From an uncultured Bacteroides sp. (GTDB lineage Bacteria > Bacteroidota > Bacteroidia > Bacteroidales > Bacteroidaceae), in contig URYL01000001.1 in the NCBI GenBank assembly GCA_900552075.1, positions 248,001-312,000 of the forward strand: 64,000 nucleotides of DNA. Direction: 5' to 3'. Under the pieces are notes generated by a model that was not told the DNA's origin, ran no database searches, and saw only the letters and a program-made list of their open reading frames with translations. Of this stretch, positions 7,696 to 15,769 are shown piece by piece; within the stretch, counting starts at the first letter, position 1; every line of letters begins with the position of its first letter. The translations under genes were made by a program, and so were the position numbers.

Positions 7696-7715
7696 CACGA
7701 CATAATAGAAATACC

Positions 7716-8462
7716 ATGCAGACAAGTGACAGTATTGTGATAATTCCTACTTACAACGAGAAGGAAAACATCGAAAATATCATCCGGGCGGTATTCGGAC
7801 TGGAAAAATGCTTCCACATCCTGGTCATCGAAGACAACTCACCCGACGGCACGGCCGACATCGTTCGCCGGCTGCAAAACGAGTTCCCCGAACGCCTGTT
7901 CATGATTGAACGGAAAGGCAAGCTCGGACTGGGCACCGCGTATATCACCGGATTCAAATGGGCCATCGAACACGGATACGACTATGTGTTCGAGATGGAT
8001 GCCGACTTCAGCCATAACCCCAACGACCTGCCCCGGCTCTACAAGGCCTGTCACGACGACGGTGCCGATGTGTCCATCGGTTCACGCTACGTGAGCGGGG
8101 TCAATGTGGTCAACTGGCCGATGGGCCGGGTACTGATGTCGTACTTTGCCTCCAAATACGTGCAATTCATCACCGGTCTGCCCATTCACGACACCACTGC
8201 CGGCTTTGTCTGCTACCGCCGGAAAGTGCTTGAAACCATTCATCTGGATCATATCCGCTTCAAAGGCTATGCGTTTCAGATTGAAATGAAGTTCACGGCC
8301 TACAAATGCGGTTTTCACATTACCGAAGTGCCTGTCATCTTCATCAACCGCGAGTTGGGTACTTCCAAGATGAACAGCAGCATTTTCGGAGAAGCCGTAT
8401 TCGGTGTCATCCAGCTGAAATGGGACAGCTGGTTCAAGAAATACCCCAAGAACTCTAATTGA
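7716..8462 (+). CDS. polyprenol monophosphomannose synthase (DPM1-like GT2)
   Basis: A 248-residue GT-A fold family 2 glycosyltransferase. It has the N-terminal nucleotide-binding strand VIIPTYNEKENI (about residues 9-20), IEDNSPDGTADIV near residue 40, and the metal-binding motif EMDADFSHNP near residue 95. It also has GSRYVSG near 126 and the C-terminal KGYAFQIEMKFTAYKCGF block typical of dolichyl-phosphate mannose synthases. It would move mannose from GDP-mannose to a polyprenyl phosphate at the cytoplasmic face of the inner membrane, to feed protein or glycan mannosylation. There is no C-terminal membrane anchor, as in the soluble class. The stop codon overlaps the region just before pyrC (ATG 11 bases later), so the following genes may be co-transcribed. 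Confidence 0.88.
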   Translation: MQTSDSIVIIPTYNEKENIENIIRAVFGLEKCFHILVIEDNSPDGTADIVRRLQNEFPERLFMIERKGKLGLGTAYITGFKWAIEHGYDYVFEMDADFSHNPNDLPRLYKACHDDGADVSIGSRYVSGVNVVNWPMGRVLMSYFASKYVQFITGLPIHDTTAGFVCYRRKVLETIHLDHIRFKGYAFQIEMKFTAYKCGFHITEVPVIFINRELGTSKMNSSIFGEAVFGVIQLKWDSWFKKYPKNSN

Positions 8463-8473
8463 AAACAGTGCTT

Positions 8474-9814
8474 ATGAAACGTACGTGGATACATCATGCA
8501 ATCATTGTAAACGAGGGACGGCGCTTTGCCGGGTCCGTAGTGGTGGAAGGAGAAAAGATTCAGGAAATCATCGAAGGAGACGGAAAACCTGCTGCCGACT
8601 GTGACGAACAGATTGACGCAGAGGGATGCTTCCTGCTGCCGGGAGTGATAGACGACCATGTACATTTCCGCGACCCGGGACTGACGCAGAAGGCGGATAT
8701 GGCTTCTGAAACAGCTGCTGCCGCTGCCGGAGGAGTGACGGCCTTCATGGATATGCCGAACTGCAATCCGCAGACCACTACCTTAGAAGCACTGGACAAC
8801 AAGTTTCAGGATGCCGCTACCAAGTGCATCGTGAACTACTCGTTCTACTTCGGAGCGACCAACAACAACACGCACCTGCTCAAGGAACTGGACAAGACCC
8901 GGGTGTGTGGCGTGAAGCTCTTCATGGGGGCCAGCACGGGCAACATGCTGGTAGACCGCATGGAGGCACTGAAAAAGATATTTTCGGAAGCGGGTATGCT
9001 GATTGCCACGCATTGCGAGGACCAGAATACCATCCGTCAAAATACCGAACACTATAAACAATTATACGGAGAGGACCTCGACATCTCTTTCCACCCGCTG
9101 ATAAGGGATGAGGAGGCTTGCTATCGTTCTTCCTCACTGGCCGTAGCGCTGGCCAAGGAAACGGGGGCCCGTCTGCACATTCTGCACATCAGTACGGCAC
9201 GTGAACTGGGTCTGTTTGAAGACCGTCCGCTGACTGAAAAGAAGATTACAGCAGAAGCCTGCGTATCGCATCTGATGTTCTGCGACGAGGACTATGCCCG
9301 CCTGGGCGCCCGCATCAAGTGCAACCCGAGCATCAAGACGAAAGCCGACCGCGATGCCCTGCGAAAGGCACTGACCACGAACCTGATTGACGTAATTGCC
9401 ACCGACCATGCACCTCACTTGCTGTCGGAGAAACAAGGCGGTGCGCTGAAAGCGGTATCCGGCATGCCTACCCTGCAGTTCTCACTGGTGAGCATCTACG
9501 AACTGGTGCACGAAGGCTTGCTTTCAATGGAGCAGCTGGTACAGAAAATGTGCCACGCCCCTGCCCAGCTTTTCCAAATCAGCCAGAGAGGTTTCATCCG
9601 TCCGGGCTATCAGGCCGACCTGGTGCTGCTGAATCCGCACAAGGAATGGACCGTCACGCCCGACTGCATTGAAAGCAAATGTGGCTGGAGCCCGATGGAA
9701 GGGCGCACGTTCCACGGGAAAGTAGAGAAAACATTTGTCAACGGGGCCGTGGTTTATGAGAATGGAAAAGTGGACAAAGCTCACCGCGGACAAGCCCTGA
9801 AGTTTGAACGATAA
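8474..9814 (+). CDS. pyrC: dihydroorotase
   Basis: A 446-residue amidohydrolase-superfamily enzyme that closes N-carbamoyl-aspartate to dihydroorotate in pyrimidine synthesis. The metal-binding motif DHVHFRDPG is near residue 55, followed by GGVTAFMDMPNCNP. Metal and substrate histidines appear in ATHCEDQ and LHILHIST, and the catalytic ATDHAPH motif is near residue 310. Length fits the class I (PyrC-like, about 430 residues) enzymes. An in-frame TTG five codons earlier overlaps the preceding stop codon; the ATG at 8474 is preferred. It sits between the mannose synthase and the MetH reactivation gene with gaps of about 10 bases. Confidence 0.9.
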   Translation: MKRTWIHHAIIVNEGRRFAGSVVVEGEKIQEIIEGDGKPAADCDEQIDAEGCFLLPGVIDDHVHFRDPGLTQKADMASETAAAAAGGVTAFMDMPNCNPQTTTLEALDNKFQDAATKCIVNYSFYFGATNNNTHLLKELDKTRVCGVKLFMGASTGNMLVDRMEALKKIFSEAGMLIATHCEDQNTIRQNTEHYKQLYGEDLDISFHPLIRDEEACYRSSSLAVALAKETGARLHILHISTARELGLFEDRPLTEKKITAEACVSHLMFCDEDYARLGARIKCNPSIKTKADRDALRKALTTNLIDVIATDHAPHLLSEKQGGALKAVSGMPTLQFSLVSIYELVHEGLLSMEQLVQKMCHAPAQLFQISQRGFIRPGYQADLVLLNPHKEWTVTPDCIESKCGWSPMEGRTFHGKVEKTFVNGAVVYENGKVDKAHRGQALKFER

Positions 9815-9824
9815 GAAAAGCCGT

Positions 9825-10730
9825 ATGAAAACAGACATCACCACCGTCCAATACGACATACACGACCTGGCCGAGTACATCAACTGGATCTATTTTTTCC
9901 ACGCGTGGGGATTCCAGCCTCGCTTTGCCACCATTGCCGACATTCATGGCTGTGATGCCTGCCGGGCCGGCTGGCTGGCTTCATTTCCGGAAGCCGACCG
10001 TGCCAAAGCTGCCGAAGCCATGCAATTGCATAAGGAGGCTGTGCGCATGCTCAACCACATCGACGGGAAATATCGCGTCTATGCCATCTACCGCCTCATG
10101 GAGGCCAATGCCGACGGCGACAACCTGATCTTGGATGGAACTTTTTTCCCCTTGCTCCGCCAGCAGACCCGTGTACGTCCCGACGACCCGTTTCTTTGCC
10201 TGAGCGACTTTGTACGCCCGCTTTCATCGGGTATCAAGGATACGGTGGGGGGATTTGCCACCACCATCGACCCGGCCATGGAAGAAGAGTTCCTGCACGA
10301 TGATTACCAGGCTCTGCTCATCAAGACGCTGGGAGAACGTCTGGCGGAAGCGGCTGCCGAAAAGATACACGAAACCGTGCGCAAGGAGGTCTGGGGCTAT
10401 GCCAAAGACGAGCACCTGACCATGAAACAGCTTCTGAACGAAGATTATCAGGGCATCCGTCCTGCCGTGGGCTATCCCTCCCTGCCGGATATTTCGGTCA
10501 GCTTCCTGCTCGACCGCCTCATCGACATGAAACGCATCGGCATTCATCTCACCGAAAACGGGATGATGCAGCCGCATGCATCGGTATGCGGACTGATGTT
10601 CGCGCATCCGGCTTCCCGCTATTTTGCCGTGGGAAAAATCGACGAGGAACAGCTCATGGATTATGCCGCACGACGGGAAATGAGTCCCGATGTGTTGCGG
10701 AAATACCTGGCCGCCAACTTACAATCCTAA
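9825..10730 (+). CDS. stand-alone MetH reactivation (AdoMet-binding) domain
   Basis: A 301-residue protein corresponding to the C-terminal activation domain of B12-dependent methionine synthase. In full-length MetH this domain binds S-adenosylmethionine and re-methylates cob(II)alamin that has become oxidised. Signature segments are RPAVGYPSLPD (near residue 210) and YFAVGKIDEEQLMDYAARR followed by a MSPDVLRKYL motif at the C-terminus. No B12-binding, homocysteine or folate domain is present, so it must act in trans on a separate MetH encoded elsewhere. The ATG at 9825 is chosen over a TTG at 9804 that overlaps the pyrC end. It is the third gene of a same-strand cluster. Confidence 0.85.
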   Translation: MKTDITTVQYDIHDLAEYINWIYFFHAWGFQPRFATIADIHGCDACRAGWLASFPEADRAKAAEAMQLHKEAVRMLNHIDGKYRVYAIYRLMEANADGDNLILDGTFFPLLRQQTRVRPDDPFLCLSDFVRPLSSGIKDTVGGFATTIDPAMEEEFLHDDYQALLIKTLGERLAEAAAEKIHETVRKEVWGYAKDEHLTMKQLLNEDYQGIRPAVGYPSLPDISVSFLLDRLIDMKRIGIHLTENGMMQPHASVCGLMFAHPASRYFAVGKIDEEQLMDYAARREMSPDVLRKYLAANLQS

Positions 10731-10749
10731 CCTATTCAAATCCAGCTAT

Positions 10750-11937
10750 ATGATTCTACTAAGAGTTTCACTTCTGTTTCTGGCCTTGTTCCTCCTGCCC
10801 GACTGGTACATCTGCAAGACCTATCTGTCGGATGGATCGTACCGGAAATGGAAGAAAAAATTCTGGTGGCCTACCCTCGTCCTGATTGCCGTGCTGATTG
10901 TATTCCTTATCGGGCACAACTCACTGCATGACTATTTCGGCACGTACCTGATTGTGGCCTTGTGTGTCACCATCCCGAAAACGATATTCATGCTGGTCAG
11001 CATTTTACTGAGGCTGCTCCAGAAACTTTTCCGTTGCCACCTGCCTCACGGCAGCATTTCCTTGGTGCCTGCGGTACTCATCTTGGGATACATCTTGTTC
11101 GGGGCCATCAAAGGCAAGGAATATTTTCAGGTGAAGGAGGTGACGTTCTGTTCGCCCGACCTTCCGGAGGCTTTCGACGGCTACCGCATCCTGCAACTCT
11201 CGGACATCCATTCCGGAAGCTGGAAAGGGAACGGCAAAGCGCTCCAAAAAGCCATCGACCTCTGCAACCAACAGAAGGCCGACCTGGCCGTATTCACCGG
11301 CGACCTGGTGAACAGCCGGGCCGATGAACTGTTGGAGTTCATGCCGATATTCTCCCAGCTGAAAGCGCCCGACGGCGTGTATTCCGTCTTGGGAAACCAC
11401 GATTACGGGACGTATGTCCGATGGGAAAACGAACAGGCCCGTCTGGCCAATGTGGACAGCCTGATTGCCCGTGAAGGCCGTATGGGCTGGAACATGCTGC
11501 TGAATGATTCGCACATTATCTACAAAGGGAAAGACTCTCTCGCCTTGGCAGGAGTGGAAAACAGCGGTAAACCTCCCTTCCCTGACCGGGGCGACCTGCC
11601 GAAAGCCCTGAAAGGAACCGACGGCATGTTTACGGTGCTGCTGAGCCACGACCCGACCCACTGGCGGCGAAAAGTATTGCCTGACACCTCCGTACAGCTG
11701 ACTTTGTCGGGACACACCCACGACATGCAGATCAGCCTGTTCGGGTTCTCCGTGTCCCGGTTCATCTATCCGGAACACCGAGGACTGTATCTGGAAGGCC
11801 CTCGCGGACTGTATGTCAACATCGGACTGGGCTATGTGCTCTTCCCCATGCGGTTGGGAGCCTGGCCGGAGATTACGGTCATCACCTTGAAAAAAGCATA
11901 TTCAACTAACCCTCAAAATAACTCTATCAAATTATGA
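10750..11937 (+). CDS. membrane-anchored metallophosphoesterase
   Basis: A 395-residue protein. The first 120 residues contain three to four hydrophobic helices (LLRVSLLFLALFLLPDW, WWPTLVLIAVLIVFLI, LIVALCVTIPKTIFMLVSIL and SLVPAVLILGYILFG). The C-terminal calcineurin-like phosphoesterase domain carries the metal motifs LSDIHSG (near residue 152), FTGDLVNSR (near 183), LGNHDYG (near 215), LLSHDP (near 298) and LSGHTHD (near 319). Related enzymes (YkuE/YaeI type) act on phospholipid-linked substrates such as UDP-diacylglucosamine, but the substrate here is not known. The ATG at 10750 lies 19 bases past the preceding stop. Its stop overlaps the next start as ATGA, so translation is probably coupled to the acyltransferase. 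Confidence 0.85.
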   Translation: MILLRVSLLFLALFLLPDWYICKTYLSDGSYRKWKKKFWWPTLVLIAVLIVFLIGHNSLHDYFGTYLIVALCVTIPKTIFMLVSILLRLLQKLFRCHLPHGSISLVPAVLILGYILFGAIKGKEYFQVKEVTFCSPDLPEAFDGYRILQLSDIHSGSWKGNGKALQKAIDLCNQQKADLAVFTGDLVNSRADELLEFMPIFSQLKAPDGVYSVLGNHDYGTYVRWENEQARLANVDSLIAREGRMGWNMLLNDSHIIYKGKDSLALAGVENSGKPPFPDRGDLPKALKGTDGMFTVLLSHDPTHWRRKVLPDTSVQLTLSGHTHDMQISLFGFSVSRFIYPEHRGLYLEGPRGLYVNIGLGYVLFPMRLGAWPEITVITLKKAYSTNPQNNSIKL

Positions 11938-12671
11938 GATTCTTATACATCATTTACCAAATCTGTATCGGACTACCCATTTTTATCGTATTAACCATTC
12001 TGACCGCACTGACCACCATGTTGGGATGCTGGCTCGGCAACGGCCATTTCTGGGGATATTATCCTGGCAAGATATGGTCGCAGCTTACCTGTTTCCTGTT
12101 TTTAATCCCCGTCAAGGTAGAAGGCCATCAGCATATCGACCACAAGACCTCGTACGTGTTTCTGGCCAACCACCAGGGAGCTTTCGATATTTTTCTGATT
12201 TACGGATTCTTGGGACGGAACTTCAAGTGGATGATGAAGAAAAGCTTGCGCAACATTCCTTTCGTGGGAAAGGCTTGTGAATCGGCCGGCTTCATCTTCG
12301 TCGACAAATCCAGTCCGCGAAAAGTGTACGAGACCATCAAACGGGCGGAAAAGATTTTGCAGGGAGGTACTTCGCTTGTGGTATTCCCGGAAGGAAGAAG
12401 AACTTTCACAGGACACATGAATGAATTCAAGAAAGGTGCTTTCCTGATAGCCGACCAGCTGCAAATGCCCGTAGTACCCATGACCATCAGCGGTTCGTTC
12501 GACGTGCTGCCCCGCACCGGCAAACTGCTTTCCTGGCATCCGCTGAAACTGACCATCCATGAACCTATCTATCCACAAGGCAAAGGACAGGAAAACCTGA
12601 CCCTGCTGATGGAAGAGTCTTATCAGGCTATTGAAAAGGATTTGCCGGAAAAATACAAAGGGGAAAAATAA
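11934..12671 (+). CDS. 1-acyl-sn-glycerol-3-phosphate acyltransferase (PlsC family)
   Basis: A 245-residue membrane-associated acyltransferase. An N-terminal hydrophobic helix (about residues 5-35) precedes the catalytic H-X4-D motif NHQGAFD (His80, Asp85). GFIFVDKSSPRKVYE near residue 120 and FPEGRRTF near 149 form the glycerol-phosphate binding blocks. It would add the second acyl chain to lysophosphatidate in phospholipid synthesis. The start overlaps the phosphoesterase stop by four bases (ATGA). A terminator follows that is shared with the convergent lipoprotein gene. Confidence 0.88.
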   Translation: MRFLYIIYQICIGLPIFIVLTILTALTTMLGCWLGNGHFWGYYPGKIWSQLTCFLFLIPVKVEGHQHIDHKTSYVFLANHQGAFDIFLIYGFLGRNFKWMMKKSLRNIPFVGKACESAGFIFVDKSSPRKVYETIKRAEKILQGGTSLVVFPEGRRTFTGHMNEFKKGAFLIADQLQMPVVPMTISGSFDVLPRTGKLLSWHPLKLTIHEPIYPQGKGQENLTLLMEESYQAIEKDLPEKYKGEK

Positions 12672-12689
12672 GAAAAAGAAGAAAAAAAT

Positions 12690-12731
12690 ATCGGGTAGTA
12701 AGAAACTCTCTTTCTACCCGATTGTTTTTTT
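12690..12731. terminator. bidirectional terminator
   Basis: ATCGGGTAG (12690-12698) pairs with CTACCCGAT (12714-12722). A T-run follows on the right and an A-run precedes on the left, so it can serve both the acyltransferase gene and the convergent lipoprotein gene. Confidence 0.85.
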
Positions 12732-13425
12732 AATGAAGAGGGGCATGCGACATATTCTCACGCGCCACCGACACATACTCTTGTACCATGTAATTATTCT
12801 TGAAAGAGTCGGGAGCCCCGTCTATAATCTCTTGCATAAGCGGTGTCAAAAAGGGATAAGGCAGACTGTTGCCCAACATCAGAAAGACACCCGGACCCAG
12901 CACATTTTCATAATTGTCCTGGATGAAAGTCTTTGCCAGCTGGTTCATCTCCTCCGACAGCTGGTCCCGTTTTTTCTGGATTTCTTCATGAACGGTCTGC
13001 AAGTCTTTTCCGTCCATAATCATACGGCTTTCTTCATGTTCCACTTCGTACGCACGATCATCCAACGAATTTTTCTGCATCACGAAATCATTGAAACAAT
13101 CATTCAGTGGAGTCCCCTTAATCGTAATCCCCGCATTGTCAATCTGTATGGCAATATGTCCTGGTTCTATCACCAAAGGCATAATGCAGTCATCATCCAT
13201 ATACAAAGAGGCCAGTACCGTAGAATCCACTTTTCCCTGCATCTCGAATAAGCCATGAATCACTTCAGCCGAGTCAATGTTGACCAATTTATCACCCACC
13301 GGGATTTTTATAAAAAGCATTTTGCCGTCCAACACTGAAACTGATGAAGTACCTTCTATCTTATATTTCTTACTGCAAGAGGTGCAAAGCATTGCACACA
13401 ACAGAAAAAAATAAAGTTTATACAT
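12730..13425 (-). CDS. DUF4369-type lipoprotein
   Basis: A 231-residue exported protein starting MYKLYFFLLCAMLCTSCSKK. Cys17 after a leucine-rich stretch is a lipobox, so it is a lipoprotein. The body (KIEGTSSVSVLDGKMLFIKI, then VNIDSAEVIHGLFEMQGKVD) has the beta-rich pattern of DUF4369, which usually forms the N-terminal part of Bacteroidetes thiol-disulfide proteins. Here the thioredoxin domain is absent; there is no CxxC after the signal region, and the C-terminal half is helical. The ATG at 13425 is chosen because a -7 box lies just upstream and a longer GTG-started frame would begin inside it. The function is unknown. Confidence 0.7.
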   Translation of the reverse strand: MYKLYFFLLCAMLCTSCSKKYKIEGTSSVSVLDGKMLFIKIPVGDKLVNIDSAEVIHGLFEMQGKVDSTVLASLYMDDDCIMPLVIEPGHIAIQIDNAGITIKGTPLNDCFNDFVMQKNSLDDRAYEVEHEESRMIMDGKDLQTVHEEIQKKRDQLSEEMNQLAKTFIQDNYENVLGPGVFLMLGNSLPYPFLTPLMQEIIDGAPDSFKNNYMVQEYVSVARENMSHAPLH

Positions 13426-13449
13426 GCTACATCCTTTTAAATTTGTGGA

Positions 13450-13457
13450 CAAAGGTA
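13450..13457 (-). promoter_or_regulatory. -7 box of the DUF4369 lipoprotein gene
   Basis: The minus strand reads TACCTTTG, an exact TAnnTTTG match, 25 bases upstream of the ATG at 13425. Confidence 0.65.
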
Positions 13458-13562
13458 TAATCTTTCAAGGATGAGCCGAAATAAATTATCAAAATTTATA
13501 CTAAGATAGTGGTTTATTACCTTTTAATCCAACCACATGAAAATGATGTGCGTTTTTTTTGC

Positions 13563-13570
13563 TATTTTTG
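13563..13570 (+). promoter_or_regulatory. -7 box of the DPP7/DPP11 operon
   Basis: TATTTTTG matches TAnnTTTG and ends 27 bases before the ATG at 13598. Confidence 0.65.
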
Positions 13571-13597
13571 TACTCTTGAATTAACAATCATCACAAT

Positions 13598-15769
13598 ATG
13601 AAAAAACTAAAAGTACTCGCACTCGCACTTATTTGTGCCGTCTTCTCTCCGGCGAAAGCCGATGAAGGGATGTGGTTGCTCCAACTCATGCAGGAGCAGA
13701 ACCTTGCCGACCGAATGAAAGCGCAAGGCTTGAAAATGGATATCGCGGCCATCTACAACCCGGACCAGATTACCTTAAAGGATGCAGTGGGAATTTTCGG
13801 ACGTGGATGCACGGGCGAAATCATTTCTCCTAACGGACTGATTCTGACCAACCATCACTGTGGCTACGATGCCATCCAACAACATAGTTCCGTGGAACAT
13901 GATTACCTGACCGACGGATTCTGGGCAAAGAGTTACCAGGAAGAACTGCCGACTCCGGGATTGACCTTCAAGTTTGTGGACCGCATCGTAGATGTGACTG
14001 ACAAAGTAAACGAAGACATCCAGAAAGGAAAAATCAGCGAAACGGAATCCTTTGGGAGCAAATACCTCAAAAAACTGGCAGATGAAGAATTGAAAAAGAG
14101 CGACCTGAAAGGGAAACCGGGCATTTCTACCCTGGCACTTCCTTTCTATGCAGGAAACAAATTCTACCTGTTCTTCATTAAAACCTACAGTGACGTCCGT
14201 ATGGTAGCCGCTCCCCCTTCATCCATCGGTAAGTTCGGTGGAGAAACCGACAACTGGATGTGGCCACGTCACACCGGCGACTTCTCCATGTTCCGTATCT
14301 ATGCTGACAAAGACGGAAACCCGGCTGAATACAGCAAGGACAATATGCCTTTGAAAGTGAAGAAACACCTGACCATCTCTCTGAAGGGATTGCAGGAAGG
14401 CGACTATGCCATGATTATGGGATTCCCCGGAAGCACCAGCCGTTACCTGACCGAAAGCGAAGTACGTCTGCGCATGGAAGGTACCAACATTCCGCGTATC
14501 ACCGTACGTGAAGCCCGTCAGGATATTCTCCGCAAGGAAATGGCTGCCAGCGACAAGGTACGTATCCAGTATGCCAGCAAGTTTGCCGGTTCCAGCAACT
14601 ACTGGAAAAACTCCATCGGTATGAACAAGGCCATCGTAGACAACCACGTGTTGGAAGCAAAGGCTGAACAGGAAGCTAAATTCGCTGCTTTTGCCAAAGA
14701 AAAACAGAATGCAGACTATGAAGCAGTGGTCGGAAAAATTGATGACTACGTAAAACGTGTGACTCCGCTCCGCACCCAGCTGACTTATTTCACCGAAACT
14801 TTCAGAGGTGGCATTGAATTTACACGCAGCTCCAAGATGGAAGCCTTGAAGGATTTGGCTGCCGCACTGAAAAAGAACAAGAAAAAAGACATCGACACAG
14901 CTATTGCTACTCTGAAGGAAGCCTACGCCGATATCCACAACAAGGATTACGACCATGAAGTAGACCGGAAAGTGGCAAAAGTCCTGATTCCGCTGTATGC
15001 CGAAAAAGTACCGGCAGAAGCCTTGCCTGACTTCTATCAGACCATCGAGACGACCTTCAAAGGCGATTATGATGCCTACGTAGATGCCCTCTACGACAAC
15101 AGTATCTTTGCCAACGAAAAGAACTTCAATGCCTTCATCGAACATCCGACTGCAGAAGCCATCCAGAACGATTTGTCGGCTGAATATGCCAATGCCGTCA
15201 ACAAGAAATACAAGGAACTGGCCGACCAGCTGGACAAAGCAAACGGCGACATCGACCTGCTGCACAAAACCTATGTACGCGGTCTTTGCGAAATGTACGC
15301 ACCGACTCCGAAAGCGCCGGATGCCAACTTCACTCTCCGTCTGACTTACGGTAACGTAAAATCTTACGACCCGAAAGACGGTGTACACTACAAATACTAC
15401 ACCACCCTGAAAGGTGTGATGGAAAAAGAAGACCCGAACAATCCGGAATTCGTGGTACCGGCCAAACTGAAAGAGCTGTACGCCACCAAGAACTACGGAC
15501 GTTATGCCTTGCCGAACGGCGAAATGCCAACCTGCTTCCTGACCACCAACGACATTACCGGCGGTAACTCAGGTTCTCCGGTGATGAACGGTAACGGAGA
15601 GCTGATTGGAGCGGCCTTCGACGGCAACTGGGAATCTCTTTCCGGCGACATCAACTTCGACAACAACCTCCAGCGCTGCATTGCCGTAGACATCCGCTAC
15701 GTACTGTTCATTGTAGAAAAGTTGGGTGGTTGCAAGAACCTGATTGACGAAATGACCATCGTAGAATAA
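13598..15769 (+). CDS. dpp7: S46 dipeptidyl peptidase, DPP7 type
   Basis: A 723-residue exported serine peptidase of family S46 with a signal peptide ending near SPAKADEG. The chymotrypsin-like catalytic parts are TNHHCGY (His), the GDFSMFRIYADKDG region, which probably contains the Asp, and TGGNSGSPV with Ser658. In characterised S46 enzymes the residue 18 positions after the catalytic Ser sets specificity: Gly gives DPP7 (hydrophobic P1) and Arg gives DPP11 (Asp/Glu P1). Here that position is Gly676 (AAFDGNWES), so DPP7-type specificity is predicted. It would remove dipeptides from peptides in the periplasm. Its stop and the next ATG overlap by one base (TAATG). Confidence 0.88.
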   Translation: MKKLKVLALALICAVFSPAKADEGMWLLQLMQEQNLADRMKAQGLKMDIAAIYNPDQITLKDAVGIFGRGCTGEIISPNGLILTNHHCGYDAIQQHSSVEHDYLTDGFWAKSYQEELPTPGLTFKFVDRIVDVTDKVNEDIQKGKISETESFGSKYLKKLADEELKKSDLKGKPGISTLALPFYAGNKFYLFFIKTYSDVRMVAAPPSSIGKFGGETDNWMWPRHTGDFSMFRIYADKDGNPAEYSKDNMPLKVKKHLTISLKGLQEGDYAMIMGFPGSTSRYLTESEVRLRMEGTNIPRITVREARQDILRKEMAASDKVRIQYASKFAGSSNYWKNSIGMNKAIVDNHVLEAKAEQEAKFAAFAKEKQNADYEAVVGKIDDYVKRVTPLRTQLTYFTETFRGGIEFTRSSKMEALKDLAAALKKNKKKDIDTAIATLKEAYADIHNKDYDHEVDRKVAKVLIPLYAEKVPAEALPDFYQTIETTFKGDYDAYVDALYDNSIFANEKNFNAFIEHPTAEAIQNDLSAEYANAVNKKYKELADQLDKANGDIDLLHKTYVRGLCEMYAPTPKAPDANFTLRLTYGNVKSYDPKDGVHYKYYTTLKGVMEKEDPNNPEFVVPAKLKELYATKNYGRYALPNGEMPTCFLTTNDITGGNSGSPVMNGNGELIGAAFDGNWESLSGDINFDNNLQRCIAVDIRYVLFIVEKLGGCKNLIDEMTIVE

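Larger units (their letters stand above)
7148..7715. other. 568-bp divergent intergenic region rich in repeats
   Basis: This gap between coaW and the mannose synthase gene contains, from left to right, the 22-bp palindrome array (7322-7425), a 118-bp nested inverted repeat (7468-7585) and the -7 box of the plus-strand gene (7688-7695). Open frames crossing it are by-products of the repeats. Confidence 0.8.
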
